NCBI GenBank assembly: GCA_017452405.1 | Contig: JAFTMM010000030.1 | Coordinates: 1 to 6,277 of the forward strand | Direction of reading: 5' to 3' | From: Clostridia bacterium | Lineage (GTDB): Bacteria; Bacillota; Clostridia; Christensenellales; Pumilibacteraceae | Length of the DNA stretch: 6,277 nt | Shown here: one piece after another, positions 1-5,538 of the stretch | How positions within the stretch are numbered: position 1 is the first letter of the stretch | Layout of the letters: each line of letters starts with the position of its first letter | Program-made: the position numbers and the translations under genes | Notes under the pieces: model-generated | What the model was told of the DNA's origin: nothing | What the model saw: the letters and a program-made list of their open reading frames with translations, nothing else | The model's database searches: none

Positions 1-2880
1 AAGCGTGTTGACTACTCAGGTCGTTCGGTTATCGTTGTCGGTCCCGAGCTCAAGCTTTATCAGTGCGGTCTTCCCAAAGAAATGGCTCTCGAACTCTTCC
101 GTCCTTTCGTTATGGAGGAACTCGTTAAGCAGGGCAAGGCTCACAACATAAAGAGCGCTAAGCGCGTAGTAGACCGCGCAGACAACAGCGTATGGGGCGT
201 ACTCGAAAAGGTTATTAAGGACCACCCCGTACTCCTCAACCGTGCGCCTACGCTCCACCGTCTTGGTATTCAGGCGTTCGAGCCCGTACTCGTTGAAGGC
301 AGAGCAATAAAGCTCCATCCGCTTGCCTGCGGTGCGTTCAACGCGGACTTCGACGGCGACCAGATGGCAGTACACGTTCCGCTTTCACTCGAAGCGCAGG
401 CAGAGGCGCGTTTCCTTATGCTCGCTTCCAATAATATTCTCAAGCTCTCCGACGGCAGACCTGTCTGCACGCCTTCGCAGGACATGGTACTCGGCGTATA
501 TTACCTTACTATCGAACGTCCGGGCGCTAAGGGCGAGTTCAAAGTCTTTGCAGACACTGACGAAGCTAAGATGGCGTACGCTAACGGCGAAATCGAGCTT
601 CAGTCCAGAATTAAAGTGCGTCTTTTCCGTGAAATCAACGGCGAGATTAAGCATAAGCTCGTAGAGACCACCGTCGGCAAGATCATATTTAACGAGGCTA
701 TCCCTCAGGATCTCGGCTTCGTTAAGCGTGAAACCGAGGACGATATGTTCAAGCTCGAAATCGACAAGGTAGTTGATAAGGGCGTACTCGGCGATATCGT
801 TGACGTAACGTTTAAGCGCAAGGGCGCTACCGAAACCAGCAAGGTTCTCGATAATATTAAGGCGCTCGGTTATAAATACTCCACCGTTGGCGCAATCACG
901 ACTTCGGTATTCGATATGCACATTCCTCCCGAGAAGAAAGATCTCGTTGCAGAGGGTGACGCTAAGGTTATCGAGATCGAACAGCTTGCAAGCGAGGGAT
1001 TCCTTACCGACGAGGAGAGATACAACAAGGTTATCGCCGTTTGGAAGGACATCAACAAGCGTATGAGCGATACCATGAAGAAGCGTTTCACCACCTTCAA
1101 CCCCATCTCTATGATGGCGACGTCGGGTGCGCGTGGTTCGATTACTCAGATCATTCAGCTTGCCGGCTGGCGTGGACCAATGGTTAACCCGCAGGGTAAG
1201 ACGCTCGAAGTGCCCGTTAAGAGCAACTTCCGTGAAGGTCTTTCCGCGCTCGAATACTTCATCGCATCTCACGGTGGACGTAAAGGTCTTGCAGATACCG
1301 CGCTTAAAACGGCAGACTCCGGTTATCTTACCCGTCGTCTCGTAGACGTTGCTCAGGACGTTATCGTTATGGAAGAGGACTGCTGTGAAGGTATGCCTCC
1401 CAAGGGAATTAAGACCTTCGCTATCGTTGAAGGCAACCCTTCCGTAGTCGAACTCGACGTTGAAAGCGAAGAAGAAAAGGCTATGGCGTACTCGCTCATC
1501 TTCGATAAGAAAGCGCCTAAGTACACCGTTGACGAACTCCGCAACCCTCAGACGGGCAAGCTTATCGTTCAGGCTTACGGTAAGATTACCGAGGACAAGG
1601 CAAAAGAGCTTATGACCTGCGGTATCAAGGAAGTGCGCGTAATCGGCTCGCTTATCGAAAGTCTTGAAGACAGACTTAACGGCAGATATACCGCCGAGGA
1701 CGTTATCGATCCCAACACCGGTGAAGTTATTATCGGCGTGAACGAAATGGTTACCGAGGATAAGGCTAAGGCGATCACCGCAGCAGGTATTGCTTCTGTT
1801 AATATCAGAACGGCTCTTACTTGCCGTAGTCGTCACGGTATGTGCGCTAAGTGCTACGGTAAGGATATGTCCAACGGCTTGCCTATCAGAATCGGCGAGG
1901 CTGTCGGTATTATCGCAGCGCAGTCCATCGGTGAGCCCGGTACTCAGCTTACCATGCGTACCTTCAAGCGCGGTGGTGTAGCAGCGGCAGACGATATTAC
2001 TCAGGGTCTTCCCAGAGTAGAGGAGCTTTTCGAAGCGCGTAAGCCCAAGGGCGTTGCGACCGTATCGGCTAGTGACGGCGTAATCCGTATTCAGGAAGAA
2101 AACGGCAGACGTGACGTTATCGTTACCACCGACGACGGCAAGGAAACCGCTTACTCCATTCCTTACGCAGCGAAGCTCAAGCCCGCTATCAAGAACGGTG
2201 CGAAGATCTCCGCAGGCGATCCTCTCACCGAAGGTCCTATCAACCCTCACGACATTCTTGCTACCAAGAACAAGAACGCCGTTCAGGAATACCTGCTTAA
2301 AGAAGTTCAGACCGTTTACCGCAGTCAGGGCGTTAAGATAAACGACAAGCATATCGAAACTATCGTTCGTCAGATGCTCAAGAAGGTAAGAGTGGAATCG
2401 AGTGGTAGCACCGATCTTCTTCCCGGTAGTATGGTAGACATCAGCGAGTTTATGGAAGCCAATATGAAGACTATCGAGGCAGGCGGTATCCCCGCGCAGG
2501 CTAAACCCACGCTCCTCGGTATCACCAAGGCGGCTCTCGCTACCGATTCCTTCCTCTCTGCAGCTTCCTTCCAGGAAACCGCAAGAGTGCTTACCGAAGC
2601 AGCTATCAAGAATAAGCGCGATCCGCTTCGTGGCTTGAAGGAAAACGTAATTATCGGTAAACTTATCCCCGCAGGTACGGGTATCAAGACTTACCGCAAC
2701 CTTTCTCCGCTTGAAAAGAAACCCGTAGTGGTTAAGGAAGAAAGCGCAGAAGTAGAAAACGTAGAAAGCGTTGAAGCATTAGAAAACGTAGAAAACGTAG
2801 AAAACGTGGAAAACGTAGAAAACGTAGAAAACGTAGAAAACGTGAACGTTGAAGCGTCTGTTGAAAGCGCAGAAGCTTAA
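1..2880 (+). CDS. rpoC: DNA-directed RNA polymerase subunit beta' (5' end missing)
   Basis: This is the catalytic beta' subunit of RNA polymerase. The frame is open from base 1, so the gene starts outside the window; 959 residues are visible. The first residue aligns near E. coli residue 345, so the N-terminal zinc-binding and clamp part is missing. Landmarks in fragment numbering: the Mg2+-binding NADFDGDQ motif with Asp116, Asp118 and Asp120; the SGARGS segment (about 375-380); the bridge helix (about 425-458); a second zinc site with Cys461 or Cys462 and Cys608, Cys615 and Cys618; and the trigger-loop start QSIGEPGTQLTMRTF (641-655), followed by DDITQGLPRVEELFEARKPKG. Two oddities are a 38-residue module present twice (511-548 and 566-603) and an acidic C-terminal tail of tandem Glu-Asn-Val units. 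No rpsL follows downstream; mtnN does. The identity is certain. Confidence 0.98.
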   Translation, partial: KRVDYSGRSVIVVGPELKLYQCGLPKEMALELFRPFVMEELVKQGKAHNIKSAKRVVDRADNSVWGVLEKVIKDHPVLLNRAPTLHRLGIQAFEPVLVEGRAIKLHPLACGAFNADFDGDQMAVHVPLSLEAQAEARFLMLASNNILKLSDGRPVCTPSQDMVLGVYYLTIERPGAKGEFKVFADTDEAKMAYANGEIELQSRIKVRLFREINGEIKHKLVETTVGKIIFNEAIPQDLGFVKRETEDDMFKLEIDKVVDKGVLGDIVDVTFKRKGATETSKVLDNIKALGYKYSTVGAITTSVFDMHIPPEKKDLVAEGDAKVIEIEQLASEGFLTDEERYNKVIAVWKDINKRMSDTMKKRFTTFNPISMMATSGARGSITQIIQLAGWRGPMVNPQGKTLEVPVKSNFREGLSALEYFIASHGGRKGLADTALKTADSGYLTRRLVDVAQDVIVMEEDCCEGMPPKGIKTFAIVEGNPSVVELDVESEEEKAMAYSLIFDKKAPKYTVDELRNPQTGKLIVQAYGKITEDKAKELMTCGIKEVRVIGSLIESLEDRLNGRYTAEDVIDPNTGEVIIGVNEMVTEDKAKAITAAGIASVNIRTALTCRSRHGMCAKCYGKDMSNGLPIRIGEAVGIIAAQSIGEPGTQLTMRTFKRGGVAAADDITQGLPRVEELFEARKPKGVATVSASDGVIRIQEENGRRDVIVTTDDGKETAYSIPYAAKLKPAIKNGAKISAGDPLTEGPINPHDILATKNKNAVQEYLLKEVQTVYRSQGVKINDKHIETIVRQMLKKVRVESSGSTDLLPGSMVDISEFMEANMKTIEAGGIPAQAKPTLLGITKAALATDSFLSAASFQETARVLTEAAIKNKRDPLRGLKENVIIGKLIPAGTGIKTYRNLSPLEKKPVVVKEESAEVENVESVEALENVENVENVENVENVENVENVNVEASVESAEA
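2782..2844 (+). repeat. Seven tandem 9-bp units in the rpoC 3' end
   Basis: Seven consecutive copies of GAAAACGTR (R is A five times and G twice) encode (Glu-Asn-Val)7. An eighth isolated copy lies at 2755-2763. The unit is a multiple of three, so gain or loss of copies by slippage would keep the frame and only change the length of the acidic C-terminal tail of beta'. The near-identity at DNA level, including third positions, suggests recent expansion. A conserved functional domain would be expected to show more silent change. Confidence 0.95.
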
Positions 2881-2888
2881 TAATTAAA

Positions 2889-2918
2889 TCGGGGAAACCT
2901 AAAATTAGGTTTCCCCGA
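2889..2918 (+). terminator. Hairpin after rpoC (terminator candidate without U-tract)
   Basis: The arms 2889-2902 and 2905-2918 are perfectly complementary on paper (14 bp, capped by GGGG/CCCC) around two unpaired bases; sterically the loop would be four bases or more. It starts 8 nt after the rpoC stop codon. The bases after it read CTGCTATAATC, so there is no run of T. It probably marks the rpoC 3' end, either as a terminator that does not depend on a U-tract or as a 3' mRNA-stabilising hairpin. Confidence 0.65.
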
Positions 2919-2920
2919 AC

Positions 2921-2929
2921 TGCTATAAT
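2921..2929 (+). promoter_or_regulatory. Extended -10 promoter for mtnN
   Basis: TGCTATAAT is a perfect extended -10 element (TGn followed by the TATAAT consensus). No convincing -35 box exists at 15-18 nt upstream, because that space is taken by the rpoC hairpin; extended -10 promoters can work without one. Initiation would fall near 2936, giving a leader of about 64 nt before mtnN. Confidence 0.6.
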
Positions 2930-2930
2930 C

Positions 2931-2994
2931 TTGCGTAACGCCCTCGGCTTCGCCGTGAGTGTGACGGTAGTCGCGCAATAGCGACATTTAAGGA
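2931..2994 (+). promoter_or_regulatory. Structured 5' leader of mtnN with Shine-Dalgarno
   Basis: The predicted leader can form two small hairpins: CTCGGC/GCCGTGAG around a TTC loop (2943-2959, one bulged T) and GTCGC/GCGAC around a 6-nt loop (2970-2985). TTGCG (2931-2935) could alternatively pair with CGCAA (2974-2978), which would compete with the second hairpin. A Shine-Dalgarno TAAGGA lies at 2989-2994, 5 nt before the ATG. I do not recognise a known riboswitch class; the element could also be a dispersed intergenic repeat. Confidence 0.35.
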
Positions 2995-2999
2995 TTAAA

Positions 3000-3674
3000 A
3001 TGGAAAAGTTAGGTGTAATCGGAATAATCGGCGCAATGGACGTCGAAGTGGAAGGCATTATAGCGCAAATGACGGATGTGAAGAGGACTAAGCTCGGCGG
3101 TTCGACTTTTTATAGTGGCGTAATCGGTGGCAGAAGCGTGGTTGCCGTACAGAGTGGTATCGGCAAGGTAAACGCGTCTTTCGTCGCGAGCGCGCTTGCG
3201 CTTAAGTTCGGCGCGGAAAGTATTCTCATGACAGGCGTTTGCGGTGGAGTGGGGCTTGCGCCTCTCGTGCCCGTAGTTCCCGACGGCTTCGTTCAACACG
3301 ACGTGGACATGATAGGGGAGGCGAAAGGACATATTGACGTCGTTGACGAAATAGTAATTAAGCCCGACAGCGAACTATCCTCGCTTCTTGCCCAAGCGTC
3401 GGACGGCGTGCGCGGAATTATGGCTACGGGCGAGCAGTTTATAGGCAGTCCGTTGCAAATCGACGCAATATTAGCCGATTTTCCGAACGTGATTGCGGTG
3501 GATATGGAATCAGGCGCAGTAGCGCAAGTATGCGCAAGGCTGGGCGTAAAGTTCGCTTGCATCAAAATCATATCGGACGGCGGTGACGAAAACGCATACT
3601 ACGACTTCAAAACCGAAGCGTCGAATAAATCTATAAGTTCGGTATTGAAGGTTTTAAATGAAAAACCGTTATAA
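3000..3674 (+). CDS. mtnN: 5'-methylthioadenosine/S-adenosylhomocysteine nucleosidase
   Basis: This cytosolic enzyme splits adenine from methylthioadenosine, S-adenosylhomocysteine and usually 5'-deoxyadenosine, clearing by-products of methylation and radical-SAM chemistry and opening the route to S-ribosylhomocysteine (methionine salvage, AI-2 precursor). The protein has 224 residues, a normal length for the family. The N-terminus reads IGIIGAMDVEVE, placing Glu16 at the position of E. coli catalytic Glu12. VDMESGAVA contains Glu170 (E. coli Glu174), and IISDGGDE contains Asp193 (E. coli Asp197, the acid that protonates the purine). The glycine-rich TGVCGGV (78-84) and ATGEQFIG (142-149) segments are also typical. 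The ATG has an AAGGA site 5 nt upstream. It stands alone, with its own promoter and a hairpin behind it. The deoxynucleoside-phosphorylase fold is shared with other enzymes, but the three catalytic acids make this call firm. Confidence 0.95.
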   Translation: MEKLGVIGIIGAMDVEVEGIIAQMTDVKRTKLGGSTFYSGVIGGRSVVAVQSGIGKVNASFVASALALKFGAESILMTGVCGGVGLAPLVPVVPDGFVQHDVDMIGEAKGHIDVVDEIVIKPDSELSSLLAQASDGVRGIMATGEQFIGSPLQIDAILADFPNVIAVDMESGAVAQVCARLGVKFACIKIISDGGDENAYYDFKTEASNKSISSVLKVLNEKPL

Positions 3675-3698
3675 GAAATGACATATCTCCAAGTATAA

Positions 3699-3727
3699 GC
3701 ACCCCGAAAGTTGGACTTTCGGGGTGC
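3699..3727 (+). terminator. Strong hairpin after mtnN
   Basis: The arms 3699-3711 and 3715-3727 form a perfect 13-bp stem with a TGG loop, starting 25 nt after the mtnN stop. The stem is GC-capped (GCACCCC/GGGGTGC). AAATCATTTG follows, so there is no immediate U-tract; a run of six T comes only at 3745-3750. On the opposite strand there is no U-tract either. This is the likely 3' boundary of the mtnN transcript. Confidence 0.7.
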
Positions 3728-3775
3728 AAATCATTTGAAATACGTTTTTTGGCAATAATAATTACCATTTTTGCT

Positions 3776-3806
3776 CCAGATAATGGTATTATGCCACATT
3801 ATTTGG
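3776..3806 (-). terminator. Weak hairpin downstream of the peroxide operon
   Basis: The segments 3776-3785 and 3797-3806 can pair over 10 positions with one mismatch around an 11-nt loop. The hairpin lies about 60 nt past the ohrR stop codon on the minus strand. It is AT-rich and not followed by T on that strand. It is the only candidate I see for the 3' end of the leftward operon. The rest of the 3675-3868 gap shows no gene; a short imperfect hairpin at 3750-3767 followed by five T (plus strand) could help to stop mtnN transcription. Confidence 0.3.
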
Positions 3807-3868
3807 ATAAAATCAACAATATTTAAGGTTTCCAAAGAAAATTACGTGGCAGTAGGGTTGCACTTTCT

Positions 3869-4297
3869 TTACATATTTCCTAATATCTTATGAAGCAATC
3901 TATATAATTCCACTGCTTCTTGCGGAGCGAGTTTAACGCAACCCGCTACTTTTTGCGGAACGTCAAGCGCTTTATCCTTTAACGCTTCGCCTTTGTCGGT
4001 GATTTTGACGTTAAGCACACGCTCGTCCGTGGTGGAGCGAGTTCTGCAGACGTAGCCTTTGGCTTCCAGATTTTTCAGCACGGGTGTGAGTGTTCCCGAG
4101 TCAAGATATAGCTTTTCGCCCAACTCTTTTACGTTGACTTCTCTTTTTTCCCAAACTACCATTAATGCTAAATACTGCGTGTAGGTCAGATCAAGCACGT
4201 CAAGGTAGGGGCGGTATCTTTTGACAATCTCTTTGGAGCAGGCGTAAAGCGGGAAACATATCTTGTTTTCAAGTTTTAGTACGTCGTATTTATCCAT
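3869..4297 (-). CDS. ohrR: MarR-family organic-peroxide-sensing repressor, OhrR type
   Basis: This is a 142-residue winged-helix repressor. OhrR proteins are dimers that leave their operator when a reactive N-terminal cysteine is oxidised by organic hydroperoxides. The N-terminus LKLENKICFPLYA closely follows B. subtilis OhrR as I remember it. Cys14 matches the sensing Cys15, and Tyr28 and Tyr39 match the two tyrosines (29 and 40) that hold the thiolate across the dimer. The recognition-helix region is LYLDSGTLTPVLKNLE (63-78), and the wing holds RSTTDERVLNVKI (87-99). Further cysteines are Cys20, Cys84 and Cys120; Cys120 sits near where two-cysteine OhrR proteins carry their resolving cysteine, which is an inference. 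It is the last gene of the operon, 14 nt after the flavodoxin gene, without a good Shine-Dalgarno of its own, so coupled translation is likely. It probably represses its own operon through the palindrome at 5238-5263. Confidence 0.9.
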   Translation of the reverse strand: MDKYDVLKLENKICFPLYACSKEIVKRYRPYLDVLDLTYTQYLALMVVWEKREVNVKELGEKLYLDSGTLTPVLKNLEAKGYVCRTRSTTDERVLNVKITDKGEALKDKALDVPQKVAGCVKLAPQEAVELYRLLHKILGNM

Positions 4298-4311
4298 AGT
4301 AATTTTCTGAT

Positions 4312-4740
4312 TTACTCCGTTTTTTCGGTTTTCTCTTCAATGTATTTTTTAGCAAACGCTTTTACGTCATCGAGGTCTTTTTCGTTCGGTCTGCCCTTGT
4401 GGAAAATGGCAAACGCGCCACGGCAATGGAATTCCTCCTCCGCCATTTTTACGCCGTACTTTTCCGCAAGCTTCTTGACCTTTTTATAGGTTGAGCGGAC
4501 GAGAGCCGCCGTACTGATATTAACGATTTCGCCGATATTTTCCTTGTTCGTTTCAATAAACTCTTTAACGGACTTATCCACTCCGCCTGCGTATACCGAA
4601 CTGCCGAGGAAAAGTACGTCGGTTTTTTCGTCAAGGGGAACGGTAACGTCCTCCGCCGTTACGCCCAGCTCCTCCGCAATAGCATTAGCAAGACGCTCAG
4701 TATTTCCCGATCTTGTATAATAACGAATAGCGATTTTCAT
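4312..4740 (-). CDS. Small flavodoxin-like protein
   Basis: This 142-residue cytosolic protein has the flavodoxin fold and very likely binds FMN. The phosphate-binding loop YTRSGNT is at residues 8-14, right after the first strand KIAIRY. LFLGSSVYAGGVD (43-55) is the second flavin loop, and a conserved-looking FHCRGAF is at 104-110. The C-terminus is a charged EEKTEKTE tail. Its ATG overlaps the stop codon of the upstream peroxidase gene (ATGA, 4 nt). A good AGGAG site 8 nt upstream lies inside the end of that gene, so the two are translationally coupled. Its role is unknown. From the context, it may carry electrons or reduce a substrate during peroxide stress. It is smaller than NADPH-dependent reductases and has no second domain, so a carrier or single-domain flavoprotein is more likely than a full reductase. 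Confidence 0.85.
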   Translation of the reverse strand: MKIAIRYYTRSGNTERLANAIAEELGVTAEDVTVPLDEKTDVLFLGSSVYAGGVDKSVKEFIETNKENIGEIVNISTAALVRSTYKKVKKLAEKYGVKMAEEEFHCRGAFAIFHKGRPNEKDLDDVKAFAKKYIEEKTEKTE

Positions 4741-5213
4741 CCCAATAGCTCCTTTATTTTTTCTTCTAACTTTTCAGGTTTGGTGGTAGGCGCAAAGCGA
4801 TCTACTACGTTACCCTCACGGTCAACGAGGAACTTGGAGAAGTTCCACTTGATTCTACGACCGAACGTACCGCTTTTCTGCGATTTAAGATAGGTGTAGA
4901 TGGGCGCTTCGTTCTTGCCGTTTACTTCGATCTTTGCAAACTGTCTGAAAGTTACGCCGTAACGCATCTGGCAAAATCCCACGATTTCGTCTTCCGTGCC
5001 CGGCGCTTGATGACCAAACTGATTGCAAGGGAAGTCGATAATTTCCAACCCTTTTTCTCCGTACTTATCATATAAGTCCTGCAAGCCCGCATACTGCGGA
5101 GTAAAACCGCAACCGGTCGCAGTATTAACGACGAGAAGAACCTTTCCCTTATAAACGGAGAAGTCTACCTCTTCGCCCTTAGCGTCTTTCATTTTAAAAT
5201 CATAAATATTCAT
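4737..5213 (-). CDS. Glutathione peroxidase family (probably thioredoxin-dependent) peroxidase
   Basis: This 158-residue thioredoxin-fold peroxidase reduces hydrogen peroxide and organic or lipid hydroperoxides. The family tetrad is complete: Cys35 in NTATGCGFTPQY (codon TGC, so cysteine and not selenocysteine), Gln69 in FPCNQFGHQAPG, and Trp123-Asn124 in IKWNFSKFLVD. Cys81 in FCQMRYGVTF occupies the resolving-cysteine position of the thioredoxin-using, two-cysteine GPx type, so thioredoxin rather than glutathione is the likely reductant. No signal peptide is present, so it acts in the cytosol. It is the first gene of a leftward operon with the flavodoxin and ohrR. The ATG at 5213 has AGAGG 6 nt upstream. 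Relatives are called bsaA, gpo or btuE in other species; I give no symbol because these names do not transfer cleanly. Confidence 0.95.
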   Translation of the reverse strand: MNIYDFKMKDAKGEEVDFSVYKGKVLLVVNTATGCGFTPQYAGLQDLYDKYGEKGLEIIDFPCNQFGHQAPGTEDEIVGFCQMRYGVTFRQFAKIEVNGKNEAPIYTYLKSQKSGTFGRRIKWNFSKFLVDREGNVVDRFAPTTKPEKLEEKIKELLG

Positions 5214-5237
5214 TTATAGCCTCTGAATAATTTTGTC

Positions 5238-5263
5238 AAATTAAATTGTATACAATCTAATTT
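5238..5263. promoter_or_regulatory. OhrR operator (near-perfect 26-bp palindrome)
   Basis: The core ATTGTATACAAT (5245-5256) is a perfect 12-bp palindrome. Symmetry continues for six more base pairs on each side after a single mismatch (5244/5257), giving arms AAATTA and TAATTT. As I recall it, the B. subtilis ohrA operator contains the same AATTGTATACAAT core in the same AT-rich surroundings; aligning the two by eye gives about 23 of 30 matching positions. The site covers the predicted transcription start of the peroxidase operon, where a bound repressor would block initiation, and the operon itself encodes an OhrR protein. Confidence 0.8.
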
Positions 5264-5270
5264 CTATATC

Positions 5271-5299
5271 ATATTATCATAAGATTAAACTTATGTCAA
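5271..5299 (-). promoter_or_regulatory. Sigma-A type promoter of the peroxidase operon
   Basis: On the minus strand a perfect -35 box TTGACA (5294-5299) is followed after exactly 17 nt by TAATAT (5271-5276), a 4 of 6 match to the -10 consensus. Transcription would start near 5264, at the edge of the palindromic operator, giving a leader of about 50 nt. Confidence 0.75.
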
Positions 5300-5348
5300 G
5301 TATTTTATTCCATTCTTTATTTATCCATAAGTATTTTTTCGTATCCTC

Positions 5349-5377
5349 TTGACGGATTAGGAAAAAGGTGTTAGAAT
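5349..5377 (+). promoter_or_regulatory. Sigma-A type promoter of the leucine-rich-repeat lipoprotein gene
   Basis: TTGACG (5349-5354), a 17-nt spacer and TAGAAT (5372-5377), with TG one base before the -10, make a strong promoter with both a -35 and an extended -10. The start would be near 5384, about 32 nt before the ATG. It is divergent from the peroxidase promoter, with the two -35 boxes about 50 bp apart, and the OhrR site lies outside it. Confidence 0.75.
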
Positions 5378-5405
5378 ATTTTTAAGGTGTGGGCTTATAA
5401 TGGGG

Positions 5406-5412
5406 AAGGAGG
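5406..5412 (+). promoter_or_regulatory. Shine-Dalgarno that fixes the lipoprotein start
   Basis: AAGGAGG is a full-consensus ribosome binding site only 3 nt before the ATG at 5416. It shows that translation is meant to begin at the signal peptide, and not at GTG 5583 or ATG 5622, the in-frame start codons inside the repeat-domain frame. Confidence 0.8.
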
Positions 5413-5415
5413 AAC

Positions 5416-5538
5416 ATGAAAAAAGTTATCGTTACGTTTATTGCGATAGTAGCGTTATTATCCACCTGCGTTTTATTGCTTATTATTACGGGTTGCGGTG
5501 ATCGGAGAACGGAGACGATCCCATATCCGAAGTATTAA
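5416..5538 (+). CDS. Lipoprotein signal peptide fragment (5' part of a frameshifted gene)
   Basis: This 40-codon frame starts at an ATG with a consensus ribosome site. The start MKKVIVTFIAIVALLS is a charged n-region followed by a long hydrophobic stretch, and LIITGC (22-27) forms a lipobox with Cys27 as the residue to be lipidated. The frame ends at TAA (5536-5538) after a short unstructured stretch. The leucine-rich-repeat domain begins in another frame from 5502. One missing base around 5497-5502 would join them, giving Cys-Gly-x-Ser-Glu-Asn-Gly-Asp-Asp, a typical flexible linker after a lipobox. As it stands only a 40-residue product is made from this start. A genuine independent small lipoprotein is possible but less likely. 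Confidence 0.7.
   Translation: MKKVIVTFIAIVALLSTCVLLLIITGCGDRRTETIPYPKY

Noticed and set aside
385..2352. 655-codon open frame on the minus strand opposite rpoC
   Set aside because: It is a long antisense shadow created by the codon bias of rpoC. The translation has no recognisable motif, and the plus strand is certain beta'.
2931..2998. mtnN leader as a known S-adenosylmethionine or S-adenosylhomocysteine riboswitch
   Set aside because: The conserved bases and helix arrangement of those classes, as I know them, are not visible; only short local hairpins are.
2732..3058. Minus-strand frame with Leu-Arg-Phe repeats over the rpoC tail
   Set aside because: It is only the reverse reading of the Glu-Asn-Val repeat, crosses the rpoC hairpin and overlaps mtnN.
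3793..3851. TGCCAC (3793-3798) and GTGGCA (3846-3851) inverted pair in the convergent spacer
   Set aside because: Six bases at about 50 nt distance is expected by chance and shows no support from surrounding pairing.
5109..5111. Possible selenocysteine in the glutathione peroxidase
   Set aside because: The active-site codon reads TGC, so it is the cysteine form.
5396..5401. TATAAT just before the lipoprotein ribosome site
   Set aside because: It would start transcription inside the Shine-Dalgarno sequence, and no -35 fits; the promoter at 5349-5377 is much better.
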